This document shows, piece by piece, positions 1 to 10,579 of a stretch of DNA of 64,000 bases. A model generated the notes under the pieces. The model was given only the letters and a program-made list of their open reading frames with translations, ran no database searches and had not been told where the DNA came from. Made by a program: the position numbers and the translations under genes. Each line of letters begins with the position of its first letter. Position 1 is the first letter of the stretch. Origin of the DNA: Sporodiniella umbellata (taxonomy: Eukaryota; Mucoromycota; Mucoromycetes; Mucorales; Rhizopodaceae); assembly GCA_025677835.1 (NCBI GenBank), contig JAIXMR010000043.1, forward strand, positions 119,323 through 183,322, written 5' to 3'.

Positions 1-348
1 GGGTGTTGCCTTCCAAAGTGCTAATAGCGTCGAATCTGGCAGGCTTGGCTTCCTTCTCTTCCTGTTCAACAGGGGCCATAGAGGCTTCTGAATATGTGGG
101 GAACTTGGTATGCAACAAAGAAGTAGATACTCGGAAGGGCATTGCTGTTTTCAATACACTCACTTAAGCACACAAAAAAAAAAAAAAAAAAAGGAAAAGT
201 TAATGTTAGCATGTAAGGATTGACAAGATCGGATCTAGATCCGAATGTCCAGGTTAGCACACTTACTTGGTTTCAAGCTATGAACATCAGGAAATGAACG
301 TTGGCTGGAAAGTCTCAGCACAGGCGAAGCCAATAGTCTACGGAACAT
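1..348 (-). CDS. 5' end of a mitochondrially targeted protein (partial; possibly a DEAD-box helicase)
   Basis: The gene runs leftward off the window. Exon 1 is 348-267. A GTAAGT intron follows, and exon 2 most likely starts at 162, at the first AG after a poly-T tract; an in-frame alternative acceptor lies at 145/146. The first residues (MFRRLLASPVLRLSSQRS) are rich in Arg, Ser and Leu with no acidic residue, as in a mitochondrial presequence. Exon 2 then reads through Ser/Thr-rich sequence into VEQEEKEAKPARFDAISTLE. A short 'RFDAI..L...' block often precedes the Q-motif of mitochondrial DEAD-box helicases such as Mss116, but no helicase motif lies inside the window. Targeting is fairly likely; the helicase identity is a guess. 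Confidence 0.45.
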
Positions 349-911
349 GGTTGTGTAAAGAAACAGAAGAGCTATAAAACTTTTTTTTTACTCTTGTTAT
401 TTGTATTTCGCAGTCCATAATTTTTTTTTTGTGGAATGAAACCTGTCACATCAGGGGCTGTATTGACAAGAGGCTTGTTTACTTTAATTGTTTTCCCGTT
501 ACCAACTACACTCTGGATCTAAAACCCTGAGCCCTCAAGAATATTTTGAGGCTGTAGTGGTCGGTTTATGTTTTTTTTTGGATAACTCAAGTACGTCTAT
601 ATCTGTTTTTGTGTGGTGTTTTGTAGGATTAACTGAACAGATATATTAGAGTTTTTAAAAAATTTTAATTGGTAGGGGTCAAGTCGGCATCTTTTGAAAG
701 TGAGTCAAAACAGGGCGTGAGTTTCTTTTGTTTTACTTCTCCGGTAAAACAAACTGTCAAAGTTCAGCTTAATCCGTCAATCACGTTGTGTTGTAAAACC
801 TTTGTTTTCAATATTTAGTTTACAGCAGTTGTTTGAACCTTCTCTTTTTATTATTCTTGTCAAAAAAAAAAAAAAAAAAAAAAGAAAAAAAAACAGCCAA
901 TAGTCTATAAT
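349..911. other. Intergenic region with no gene seen
   Basis: This gap lies between the partial gene on the left and the 3' end of the E2 gene, both on the minus strand, so it holds the terminator region of E2 and the promoter of the left gene. It is AT-rich, with several T runs of 9-10 and an A run of about 21 at 861-881. I see no open frame with codon structure and no clear TATA element. Confidence 0.6.
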
Positions 912-2352
912 TTATCGAAGCTCACTAGCCAGTAGAGCAGGGTTTTCAATCAGATGTTTCCAGTGGTTACCAAATCTAGCAATAGTAGCGCCGTCAATTA
1001 CGCGATGGTCTGCAGACCAACTGACAGGCATAATCTGCTTGGGGACTATTAAATCTCCCTCATATCGAGGTAAACGCTGCATACGTCCCAGGGCACAGAT
1101 GGCCAATTCGGAAGAGACAATGACTGGGTTGGCGTATGTGCCACCAATAGTGCCGATGTTGGACAAAGTGATTGTTCCCCCCTTCAGGTCACCCATTGTA
1201 AGTGAGTTTTTGGCAGCCAATTGTTGCAAACGATGAATTTCGCCTGCGATATCAAAGATTGTTTTTTGCTGAACATGCTTAATATTGGGCACCATCAAGC
1301 CTTGAGGAGAGTCCATAGCAATACCGATATTATGAGCCGAGCGGTAGACAAGCTGGTCGCCATCCAGTTTGGCATTCATGATAGGGTAATGGGTCAGGGC
1401 AATTGAAAGACATTTTACAAAGATGGGTAAATAACTCATCTTCTTGAAGTCATACAAACTTGGGTTGTTAGCCAAATGCTGGTTGAGAGAAGCACGGTAT
1501 TGAGTAGTAGCATCAAGCTCAATATCGTCCTTGTATCCAAGTTGAGGGATTGCAAGGGACTGGGTCATAGACTTGAACATAGCCTTTTGTATCATAGATA
1601 GAGACTCTGTTCTTTCTCCTGCCACTTTTGTTTCTTCTGGCATCTTTGGTTCTTCTACCACCTTAGGCTTTTTGCTCTCTTTTTATAGATATAAGAAACA
1701 AGTATTAGTCTGTGATTTTCCAATAAATCAATCAAGACTTACCCAAAACATCCTCTTTTAATATCCTGCCTTCTTTTCCTGTGCCTCGGACCTTACTTAA
1801 ATCCACGTTGTTATCTTTAGCAAAACGTCTCACGGCTGGTGTAGCAAGGACAGATGGCGTGGGAATTTCTAACGAGGCTGGCTTTCTCTCTTCTGTCACA
1901 TCTACTTTATCTGCCTTTGGCTTTTCTTCAATGACCTCTTCAGCCACCTCATCCTCATCTTCTCCTTCTGTTTCGATATCAACAAGTGGAGCGCCAACTT
2001 TGGCAATATCGTGAAGTTCGTGATGTAACTTGATCACTTTACCACTAAATCTAGAGGAGATTTCCACAGAAGCCTTGTCTGATTGTACTTCACATATCTT
2101 GTCGAATTCGTTCACCATAGATCCTGGTTCAACAAACCTGTTCAGATTTCAGATCTTTTTGTTTTCATTTTTCTTTATCTCGCGTCATCTATAACTGACT
2201 TACCATTGAATCACCTCACACTCAGTGATGCCTTCGCCAATATCAGCCAATAAAAACGATTTTTTGGCTTGTGCAGACCAGCTAGCATGGAAGGATCGAA
2301 TAAAGGGTCGAGCACTTGCGCCGAAACGAGGTGTTTTCAATAGTCCAAACAT
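912..2352 (-). CDS. Dihydrolipoyl acyltransferase, E2 of branched-chain 2-oxoacid dehydrogenase, mitochondrial
   Basis: E2 moves acyl groups from the E1-bound intermediate via a lipoyl arm to CoA in Val/Leu/Ile breakdown in the mitochondrial matrix. Exons are 2352-2204, 2137-1743 and 1678-912, giving 436 residues. The start gives a basic presequence (MFGLLKTPRFGASARPFIRS). A lipoyl domain follows (LADIGEGITECEV...EFDKICEVQSDKASVEI, lipoyl Lys in DKA). Next come an acidic hinge, a peripheral subunit-binding domain (TPAVRRFAKDNNVDLSKVRG) and the catalytic domain ending in HRVIDGA, which matches the HxxxDG active site. The ITECEVIQWFVEPG wording fits branched-chain E2 better than pyruvate or oxoglutarate E2. 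There is one lipoyl domain, as usual for this family. Confidence 0.93.
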
Positions 2353-4280
2353 GTACTTTTAAACAGACAAAAAAAAAAAAAAAAATTAAGTGACTGAATG
2401 AAAAGAAAAGATTATTTCCTTACAAATCACTGGAAAAAAAAATATAGCCTTAAAGTCAAAAAGGGGAAGGAGTCGTGGGAAACTTATGCAGCTACACAAA
2501 AAAAAAATCGAGGGTATAGCTTCAGTGGTCTTTGTCACTAATCTGCCCTGTGGTTACTCTAATAACAAAGGGCAATCGATACAATCCCTCCCCCTCGACA
2601 ATTGATTAAATTACGACCTTTACTTTCACAAAAGATGGTTTTCAGTTTAACAAAAGAGTTATTCCCACTGTTTTACTCTAAAATTGGATAACTTTAAAAC
2701 CTTTTTAGAGTAACTCTGCATTCAGCTTGGACGGAAACAAAAATTGGAGGTGGTTTCATTTGTTAGAGTATATGTTTGTCATTAATATACTTTGGTATCT
2801 TTTGACTGTAATAAATGACTCCAAATAATAGTTTATTAGTAAATGTTGCTGTGTATGTCTCTCAGTCATAGCTATAAGATTACTTTTAGTGTAAAGATTC
2901 TTATCTCAAGTTTGTATATCTTTTCTTTACTAAACTGGAACCCATTGTCGTCACTGAACAGATCAAAGCAGGTAAAGTGTACTTGAGTAAATTAAAATAG
3001 CTCATGTTTGTAAGCAAGATCTAGGTAGTATAGTATATAGAGAGAAATTCATTAGTCACACTATAACATAACAGATGATAGAGATCACTACCTAAAGCTT
3101 TCGCCGATAGCTTACAATAGAATTGAATGTGAAAAGAAAGAGGCGATCGTGTTCTTTTTACTTGGTCCGATTCTTGACAGGCACTACAAACAAAGCCCTT
3201 TGCTTTTGGTTTCCCATTACTTGATATCAGTATTTAGGTTTATCAAACAAGTAGTATAAAATCTGAAGCATTTCGGCTTGCTTGTTTCGCTCAAAACAAT
3301 GGGTCGGGATTCTGGTGGAGCAAATTCCACAGTAACGGAATCTATCATTCTCTTTAGACGACCTCTTTTGTAATACTATACTTGTCTTCACGAGCTGTAT
3401 ACCAAGTACTTTTTGTTTTGAAAAAGGTATCGAATCCTGTACTCAGGCGAGAACTGGCAACATTCTTTACTATTGGTATTGTTGTGTTTGGTTGTAGGGT
3501 GTTGTTGTTGGTTATCTGGTCTAGATTAACATCAAACAAGTATAGGATACTTCAAAAGCAGCCTGCTTATTTGTTCTGTTTCCATACCCTGTACTATCTC
3601 CGTATTATGCTACTTCCTGGTCTTTGCTTAAAGGATGCATGATCATGGTTTCCCATCAGTTTAAAGATAACATGTTTGGTTTGCAAACAATTAGAATTTT
3701 AATTTAATTTATTACGCTTAGAGTAGCCTGTAATAGTCTTTATATGGATTTACTATTGTTGAACGGCTGAAAACAGACTTTGTGATATTGCCTTACTTTT
3801 GTTCATTTGCGTACCCTAAAGGAAAAGTGGTAGATTATCTGCCTATTGATTCAATACCTGATATAGTGCTTGTTTTACGAGCACAGATTATTTCAATCTA
3901 CCCAAATTCGCTTCACTTCTGCTCAATCATGGTCAATTCAATAGCAGGTCCCTTGGAAAACTTTACTCTGTTGTATCGGGCTTAAAAATTTGTATAGAGT
4001 TCCGCTTTTGTAATAGAACCAGATATTCATTGGTGGTTGCAGAGCAAAAAGTGAGTGCTTTATGCTACTTTAATAGCATTGCTCAGTTCAAGAGGAAGGA
4101 TGTGCATGGTGTTTTCTGAAACCTCGACGCGTATTTCTGCCATTTAGCTTCACAAACAAATACGAATTTTCTAAAAAAGAAAAAAACATACCCACCGTCA
4201 AATTGGGTGTTGCCCTCTGAGAAAAATTTAAAAATCGTATTTTTATTTTCTTTTTAAGAGTTCTAAAGAAAAAGAAAAAG
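2353..4280. other. 1.9 kb intergenic region between divergent genes
   Basis: This gap separates the minus-strand E2 gene from plus-strand RPN13 and holds both promoters. It is AT-rich, with A runs at 2370-2385 and short low-complexity tracts. Open frames of 60-86 codons exist at about 3354-3642 and 3782-3985 but lack recognisable motifs and overlap one another on opposite strands. I see no RNA gene. A decayed insertion is possible but not shown. Confidence 0.5.
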
Positions 4281-5365
4281 ATGTTTTCAAAAGGAGGGCC
4301 TTTCTATAGTTTCAATGCCGGAAAATGTATTGTGGAAGGGAACCTGATTAAACCTGATTTAAGAAAGGGAACTCTTTATTTTGAGCAGGTAAATTACTTT
4401 TCTAAATCCACCTAAGTGTTATTGTTTTTAAAAATCGATTCATAGTGCAATGAAGACCTCTTACATCTCCGTTGGAAAGAACGAGGTAGCGAACAGGCAG
4501 AGGATGTAAGACTGTTCAAGACACTTTTATCTTAAAAGCGCAATACTAACCTGAAGTTTCTCAAAAAAGGATTTCGTAGTCTATCAAGACGAAGCCAAGC
4601 TTACACGAGTCAACGAATGTACAACTGGACGCGTTTACAAGTTGGTTTTGAAGCGTTACAAGAAAAGATGCTTTTATTGGATGCAATCAAAAAGTGAAGA
4701 AAACGATCAGAAAAACGTTGAAAGAATCAACGAAACGATTGGGGTGTTTACTGCTCCCTATGAGGACCGATTGCAGTTACCTGAAAGAGTTGAAGACCCA
4801 GACTTGAACCTTACTGATGAAAATGTGCTAGAGTATCTGCAGAATATGGATAGGTATATCTCGAAGAATTTCTTTTCATTCTTTATCTTTAAAAAATATG
4901 AGATTCTTACCTATAAACAGAAGCGAAAGAAGCCGACCACAGACTGAAGAGCCTGGAAAGGATTCGCGTGGGGCACAGCCTGATTATAGTCGACTGGCCC
5001 AAATGCTGACACAAAATACCACTCCTAATCAACAAACGCCCTCTGCCTACCGACCTATAGCATTAGCCGATATCCTTAATACATCTTCCATTTCACCACT
5101 ATTGAACGATCCTGCAGTCTGTACTTCACTATTCCCTTATTTACCAGAAACTATGGAAAATTCATCGGACGAACTACGACAGGTGATTTCGAGCCCTCAG
5201 TTCAGCCAAGCACTTCAAAGCCTTACTGTTGCGTTAGAAACCGGTCAGTTAGGCCCTCTACTATCGCAGTTTGGTTTAGACGCAAGTGCGTTTGGTGTCG
5301 AAGCCTTCTTGAATGCTATTCAAAAACAATCAGACAATAAAAAACAAGACAGGATGGAGGAGTAG
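4281..5365 (+). CDS. RPN13: Proteasome ubiquitin receptor Rpn13/ADRM1
   Basis: Rpn13 sits on Rpn2 at the top of the 19S regulatory particle, binds ubiquitin through its Pru domain and recruits the deubiquitinase UCH37 where that enzyme exists. Exons are 4281-4388, 4446-4505, 4570-4853 and 4921-5365, giving 298 residues. The Pru domain covers roughly residues 5-115 (start FSKGGPFYSFNAGKC; later RWKERGSEQAEDDFVVYQDEA and RCFYWMQSKSEENDQ). The C-terminal 110 residues (YRPIALADILNTSSI...LGPLLSQFGLDASAFG) form a DEUBAD domain, with a short charged linker between. Both family domains are present, so this is not the short Pru-only yeast form. The last exon stops with TAG at 5363. Confidence 0.93.
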
Positions 5366-5446
5366 AGAGTTTGGATGTTGATTATATCAATTTTTTTTTT
5401 TTATTGTTTAGGGAGTTTTTTTTTTTCTTGTTTTGGTATTTCTCTG

Positions 5447-7462
5447 TTAGTAAAGACTTGTTCTCTCGATCCATTCTGGAGCTTCTTCGAGTACGACCAT
5501 CTTTCCTTGCATCATATGTGTAGTGACATGACAATGAACTGCCCAAAAGCCGGGATTATCCTAAAAATACATAGGAAAATGAGAAACAAAGTCAAAATGA
5601 AAAAAAAAAAAAAAAGAAAAACCACTTACTGCCTTAATTCTCACTTTGGTCCAACCACATCCTTCTGTTTTGCCACCGTGAGCGTAAGAAGGGTAAGCAA
5701 CACTGGTATCTTTGTAAAGGGGATGTTTGAAGTTTCTGATCTCACTATCACGGCTATGCACATATTCACCTTGACCAGAGGCGATGACATAGTGAGAATG
5801 TCCATGAGTATGCCATGGGTGAAGCATACAGCCTCCGTTTTTACTTAACGTATTTTGAAAGACGAGATCCACCGTTTCATTATAGCCTAGACGATAAGTG
5901 TTCAAGTCGGTATAGAACTCTTCATCCCCATCGACATCGAGAGATCGTTCTTGAAGATAAGGGTAAAGACTGATGGCAGATTCATCTCGCATAAGATTCA
6001 TTCGGTCATTCACAAGATAGCGAGAGGTATTATCAGGAAATCGCTCGGTGGTGGTATATAACCGGATGGTACGGATATCAGTCTCATCCAGAATAGGATC
6101 GCGTCCTGCCAGAGGCCGGAGCTTATGCCAGATCCAGTCTACAGTATCACGTCGCGGAAAGGTAGGGAGATCGTGATAGACAGGTTGGTCCGCTGGACGA
6201 CCTCCGCCGTGGTGACCAGGATCTCCAGCAGGACGTTTCCAGTTTTGACCATGACCGGGTGGAGCATCGCTAGGGTGTTTACTGTCTTTTCCTGATTGTT
6301 TGTCGTGATTTTCTTCCGGCATTTCGCGTCTATGGCCGCTGTCTTTGTTTTTTTCCAAAATCTCATGAGCTTGAATTCTGGCAGGGTCAGTGCTTTTACG
6401 GTTAGCGTCTAGAGCTCGCCTTCCCCACTTCTTTTCCTTTTTTTTTTCAAACCATTTAGAAAGCGGCTTGAACAGCTGGTCATGGTTAGTCTCTGTGTCT
6501 TTCTCAACGTAGCGAATGAAACCATAGCCATTTTCTGTCATGCCTCGACCTCTTTGACGCCAAAGATAGCCAGTACCAATCGCGAATGTTTCCCCGGGCT
6601 CAAAATCCCCTGTTTTGAGCAGCACAGAGAATCTCTGCCCCGGAGTGACTTCTAGAAAGTTTGTTTCGAAAGGATGAACGAGCTCCCCATCGACCTCGAT
6701 GATGGTCATGTTATGGTCTTTGATTCCGAGAGCCAGCGTTCGGAAAGTATTACCGCCAATGATTCTTAGGCGGTACACGGCATTAGGCTCGACATCAAAC
6801 GTAGTGTAGCCTTTGCAGGTACGCTGATCTGCCTTGGTAGGGTCATTGATTGAGTTACCGTTGATAAGGATACTGTTCGCGCCATGGTCAAAAGTAAACG
6901 CACTACCCATGTAGTAATCTTCTCTGCTTTCAAGCTCTTCATGCCACCATTCACTGAGCTGGAGAATTAGGTCTTTCTGGTAGCTATAGGGTCCAGCCTT
7001 CAGAGACTCATCTGGAGAGGATAGCTCAGGGTTGGCTTTGTCTGACTCATAAACAATCAATGCACCTTGGACCGAATCGTCTTGAAGACCTACATGCGCA
7101 TGATAAAAGTAAGTGCCAGCCTGAGTCACCTTGAACCGCTGGAGGAAGGTTTCCCCAGGTTGGATAGCGTCTTGTGTCACACCAGGCACTCCGTCAGACA
7201 CGGTGGAACCAATTTGTCGAATTCCATGGTAATGAATGCTGGCGTTAGTATAGTCCATCTCGTTCTTGACCAAAATCTCAACTTCATCGCCTTCAGTGAC
7301 ATAAAGCGTAGGGGCAGGGAATTTTCCGTTCACAGTTGGTACACTGAACGCTTCATGGCAGTCTGGATTCACTTGGTGATAATCTATCGCCAATTCAAAT
7401 TGATGAAGAGCAGCTTGTATCACAGGTTGTAATAATAAGCTACTTAAGAGTAAAGTCTTCAT
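5447..7462 (-). CDS. Secreted multicopper oxidase (ascorbate oxidase/laccase/ferroxidase superfamily)
   Basis: Multicopper oxidases couple one-electron oxidation of a substrate to reduction of O2 to water. Exons are 7462-5630 and 5560-5447, giving 648 residues. I chose the ATG at 7462 because it gives a signal peptide (MKTLLLSSLLLQPVIQAA); the open frame extends further upstream only through low-complexity sequence. Copper motifs are IHYHG (77-80), FYHAH (119-123), HPWHTHGH (548-555) and, in exon 2, HCHVTTH (620-626). After that Cys (621) the axial position (+10) is Lys, with Met at +11, where relatives usually have Met, Leu or Phe. A charged Gly/Pro/His-rich insert of about 90 residues (roughly 370-460) separates cupredoxin domains 2 and 3. 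The substrate cannot be told from sequence. No C-terminal membrane anchor is present. Confidence 0.9.
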
Positions 7463-7469
7463 CAATGCC

Positions 7470-7500
<31 letters not shown>

Positions 7501-7622
7501 AGCAAAAAGAAGCAAAACGAATATCGGCTTTTTTTCGTTTTAAATACTTTTTTTTTCTAAAGAAAAGTAAAAAGTAGCTTACTTTTACTGTTTGCATTTA
7601 ATCTATCTATTGTCTTTTTCGT

Positions 7623-7629
7623 TTATATA
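7623..7629 (-). promoter_or_regulatory. TATA box of the multicopper oxidase gene
   Basis: On the minus strand the sequence reads TATATAA, about 160 nt upstream of the chosen ATG. It lies at the gene-proximal edge of a 21-bp direct-repeat array, an arrangement typical of a regulated promoter. The assignment is from motif and position only. Confidence 0.5.
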
Positions 7630-7633
7630 ATAT

Positions 7634-7706
7634 TTGTTGCCTTAATTGTTTACTCTGTTGCTTTAATTGAACATTTTGTTGCTTTAACTGTTTACTTTGT
7701 TGCTTT
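7634..7706 (-). repeat. Four 21-bp direct repeats in the oxidase promoter
   Basis: The core TTGTTGCYTT (plus-strand sense, first base C in the second copy) starts at 7634, 7655, 7676 and 7697, exactly 21 bp apart, or about two helical turns. Read toward the gene, units resemble AAGCAACAAAGTAAACAGTTA. Two of them contain GTAAACA, the core bound by forkhead factors in general; the middle one is changed to ATGTTCA. The array abuts the TATA element of the oxidase gene, so a repeated activator or repressor site is likely. The factor is unknown. Confidence 0.7.
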
Positions 7707-8109
7707 TACTACATAGATTAAATCGTTTTATTAGAAAATAAACAAAACTTAATTTCCCTTTTCGCTTATTTTTTTTTTTTTTTTTTGTAAGTAGGAAAGA
7801 TCAAAGGTCCGTGCTATACTCAGAAAATAACTTTTGATAGGGTTTGCAGCTGACAACCCAAAAGTAGAAGCCCAGGGGGGTGGGGTGATTTATTTCCGGA
7901 TCTACGTCTCATAGTTTTATTTCTAACCAGCCGTTAAGATTAAGAACGAAAGCATAGCTTTTATAATAGACTGGTGTTTTTGATTTAATTGACAAAGCGG
8001 ATATATATCTTTGGTCGATCACTTTTTTATTTACTTTTTTTCTTTTTTTTTCTTTCAGCTCGTTAAAGTCTTGAATAAACCCTTGACACTGGAGTCCGGA
8101 CTGGAAGGC

Positions 8110-8116
8110 TATAAAA
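8110..8116 (+). promoter_or_regulatory. TATA box of the casein kinase gene
   Basis: TATAAAA occurs 240 nt upstream of the chosen kinase ATG on the plus strand. A pyrimidine-rich leader (8254-8330) lies between them. Support is motif and position only. Confidence 0.4.
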
Positions 8117-8355
8117 GCTGGACTTTTCTTTGAGTCTAATAAAATGGTGTGTAAATAAGAATTCCTTACTAGTTTTTTGAAAATGAAAAGAGATAATCCC
8201 CCAATTTAGGGGTGTGGAAGATTTTTTTGTCTTTGTATCTTATTTGAGAAATTCTTTTTTTTTTTTTTTTTTTTTTGTTTTCCTTCATACCTTTCTTTCT
8301 TTCTTTCTTTTCTTCCTCTCTTCCTTTACATAAACAACTTGTTTTTGGGTGGCGA

Positions 8356-9724
8356 ATGAAAAGAGTCAACAGTCATCCTCATGCCACCATTGTGGGTGTT
8401 CATTTCCAAGTTGGAAAGAAATTAGGAGAAGGGAGCTTTGGTATTATTTATGAGGGACTGAATCTCTTAACGCATCAATCGGTCGCCATTAAGTTTGAAC
8501 CAAGAAAGTCAGAAGTACCGCAACTCAAAGACGAGTATAAGACGTATAAATTATTAGCGGGCACATGTAAGAGAAAAGTAAGGGGCACGATGCATCTTTG
8601 AAAAAGTTTATCTTAGCCTTTCATTTTTTTTTTTTCTTAGTGGGTGTTCCCAATGCCTATTATTTTGGGCAAGAGGGGTTACACAACATTCTGGTGATTG
8701 ATCTGTTAGGTCCCAGTTTGGAAGACCTGTTTGAAGTTTGTTCACGTCGATTGTCTGTACAGACGGTAGCTTGCTTGGCTAAGCAGATGGTAAGCAACGG
8801 CCTGTAAAATACTGTGGTAATCCTTTTTGTTATAGATTGATCGTACCCATAGTTTGCACGATCACCATTTGATTTACAGAGATATTAAGCCTGACAACTT
8901 TTTGATGGGCAGACCAGGAACCAAATATGCAAATATGGTGTTTATGATCGACTACGGTATGGCCAAGCTCTATCGCGATCCTAAAACAAAGAAGCACATC
9001 CCTTACAGAGAACGTAGAAGTCTATCAGGAACTGCGCGCTACATGAGCATCAATACTCATTTGGGCAGAGGTAATCAGGAACATAACAGGAACCGCCTAT
9101 TCACATGATTAGAACAGTCCAGACGTGATGATCTGGAAGCCTTGGGCCACGTTTTTATGTACTTTCTGCGGGGATCGCTCCCTTGGCAAGGGCTAAAAGC
9201 AGCTACAAACAAACAAAAGTATGAGCTGATTGGAGCTTGTAAACAATCTACAAGAGTTAAGGATCTTTGCGGAGTTTTCCCAGGTAAGCAGGCCTCCTTT
9301 TCTTTCACTTTGGTGATCACTAAAAAAAAAAAAAGAGGAATTTGGTATCTATTTTCAGTATGTGCGAAAGTTGGGTTTTGAAGAGACTCCAGACTATGCT
9401 TTTCTAAAGGAATTGTTTGATAAAGTGTTGGAGCGTCATGAAGGAGGTGGCGTTTATGATTGGATGCTGCTTAACAATGGCAAAGGATGGGAGGTAAGCT
9501 ATGCGCCTTTTGGCTGTTTCTCACACGTATTCTTCTAGTCTCGATTCAGGCAATTGAAAGACGCACGTATCAGAAAGTCTACTCACCGCCATTTGTCCAA
9601 GCCTAGAGTCATTGAAAACATGCCTATCACCCCTACCTATATTCAGGATATTCCCAAGCAAACGCGAGCACCACATGGCTTTTGGAAGTCTTTACTTCAA
9701 TTCATCACATGCCAACATGTTTAA
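8356..9724 (+). CDS. Casein kinase I, YCK/CK1-gamma type
   Basis: CK1 enzymes phosphorylate Ser/Thr in primed or acidic sites; fungal YCK members act at the plasma membrane and endosomes. Exons are 8356-8566, 8641-8789, 8836-9070, 9113-9283, 9336-9493 and 9539-9724, giving 369 residues. I chose ATG 8356 because NVVGVHYRVG-like sequence ([18 protein letters not shown]) starts about 12 residues later; an upstream start at 8275 would need a non-ATG-consistent hydrophobic leader. Motifs are IKFEPR (ATP Lys), YRDIKPDN (catalytic loop), the CK1-specific [21 protein letters not shown] and [10 protein letters not shown]. The magnesium motif reads DYG instead of DFG. The tail is short and lacks the Cys-Cys palmitoylation signal of yeast Yck1/2, ending in CQHV. 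Confidence 0.92.
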
Positions 9725-9728
9725 AAGA

Positions 9729-9757
9729 CTCTCTCTCTCTCTCTCTCTCTCTTTCTC
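9729..9757. repeat. (CT)n microsatellite
   Basis: A CT dinucleotide tract starts five bases after the kinase stop codon, inside the presumed 3' UTR. Confidence 0.9.
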
Positions 9758-9791
9758 AATCATACAACGTCACTCCATTTATACACACTTT

Positions 9792-9828
9792 GCACACACA
9801 CACACACACACGCACGCACGCACGCACA
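9792..9828. repeat. (CA)n-(CGCA)n microsatellite
   Basis: About nine CA units run into four CGCA units between the convergent kinase and uS13m genes. Confidence 0.9.
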
Positions 9829-9913
9829 TTTATAAATATAAACCCTATTGTCCCTTTTGCTTTTTGAGTTTTTTGATGTTGCCTTTGTATCTCCCTTTTT
9901 GGTGTTTATTATT

Positions 9914-10404
9914 TTACATGAATTTTTCTAAAAAGTTGTTTAAAGGTGTTTGTTGTACTTGAGACCACATTGAGAACCCTCTGCGTTGAACCCATCTTCC
10001 GTTCAACTTTTTGGCATTCTTGGCATTATTTCTGGTTCTTTGTCCACGCACAGGTAAACTCATGGCGTGTCTTTTGCCAATATAGTTGTTGATGTTACGG
10101 TGATGCATCACATGCTCTCGAACCTCTCGCTTCAAATCAGTTTCAATTGTCATATTGGCTAGGGTATTGGTCAACTCGTTGATCTGAACTTCAGTTAATT
10201 CGGCTACTTTCACGGTGGGCGCAATAGACAAGGTTTTACATAATTTTTGTGCGGTGGGTTCTCCAATGCCGTAGAAATATTGAAGTGCAGTACTAAAAAA
10301 AAAAAAAACCATTCCATGGGCTTAGAAAACAACAGCTGAAAAGTCTAAGTCGTTTACCTCACAATTTTTCTGTCAGGCAAATTAACACCAAGTAAATGAA
10401 GCAT
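9914..10404 (-). CDS. Mitochondrial small-subunit ribosomal protein uS13m
   Basis: uS13 lies in the head of the small ribosomal subunit and contacts P-site tRNA and the large subunit. Exons are 10404-10358 and 10292-9914, giving 141 residues. The protein begins MLHLLGVNLPDRKIVSTALQ and continues with the family signature YFYGIGEPTAQKLC. Near the C-terminus is the basic RNA-binding segment RHAMSLPVRGQRTRNNAKNA, equivalent to the LPVRG(Q)RT motif. The length and the tail beyond that motif fit fungal mitochondrial forms (Sws2-like) rather than cytosolic uS13. A separate presequence is not obvious; basic ribosomal proteins often carry an uncleaved signal. It converges on the kinase gene with 189 bp between stops. 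Confidence 0.88.
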
Positions 10405-10579
10405 GTTGTTTTGCGAAAAAAAAAAAAATCAAAATAGGACCCCAGCTCCAACTAAGATACCTGAGATACAATCGTCAAAGCCACATGAACATTGACAGCA
10501 CAATTTTAATTGTCACAATTTTACACTTCAACAACCTTCTTTTTTTTTTCTTCTTCTTCATCTACACCTTTCTATTGTC
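10405..10579. promoter_or_regulatory. Short divergent promoter between uS13m and BUD23
   Basis: Only 175 bp separate the two start codons, so both genes must start transcription here. It contains an A run, a perfect small inverted repeat ACAATT-TT-AATTGT at 10500-10513 and a pyrimidine tract ahead of the BUD23 ATG. Sharing a promoter between mitochondrial and cytosolic ribosome genes suggests growth co-regulation; this is inference. Confidence 0.5.

Larger units (their letters stand above)
7463..8355. other. Divergent promoter region of the oxidase and casein kinase genes
   Basis: The region separates the minus-strand oxidase start from the plus-strand kinase start. It contains an A run of about 27 immediately 5' of the oxidase ATG, a TATA element and 21-bp repeat array for the oxidase, a TATA element at 8110, and long T tracts at 7768-7786 and 8254-8276. 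A four-codon open frame (ATG at 8144) lies upstream of the kinase start and could be a uORF if transcription begins before it. Confidence 0.6.

Noticed and set aside
3354..3985. Short open frames on both strands upstream of RPN13
   Set aside because: They overlap on opposite strands, have no motif and are within chance length for this composition.
7463..7597. Longer start for the multicopper oxidase
   Set aside because: The extra sequence is a poly-T-encoded Phe run upstream of a perfect signal peptide.
8144..8158. ATG upstream of the casein kinase as its start
   Set aside because: It opens only four codons before TAA and no splice donor joins it cleanly to the kinase frame; at most a uORF.
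8275..8355. N-terminal extension of the casein kinase
   Set aside because: The extended frame translates a pyrimidine-rich leader into a Phe/Ser string with no family counterpart; the family N-terminus fits ATG 8356.
9729..9828. Coding potential of the CT and CA repeats
   Set aside because: The open frames there are just translated microsatellites after the kinase stop.
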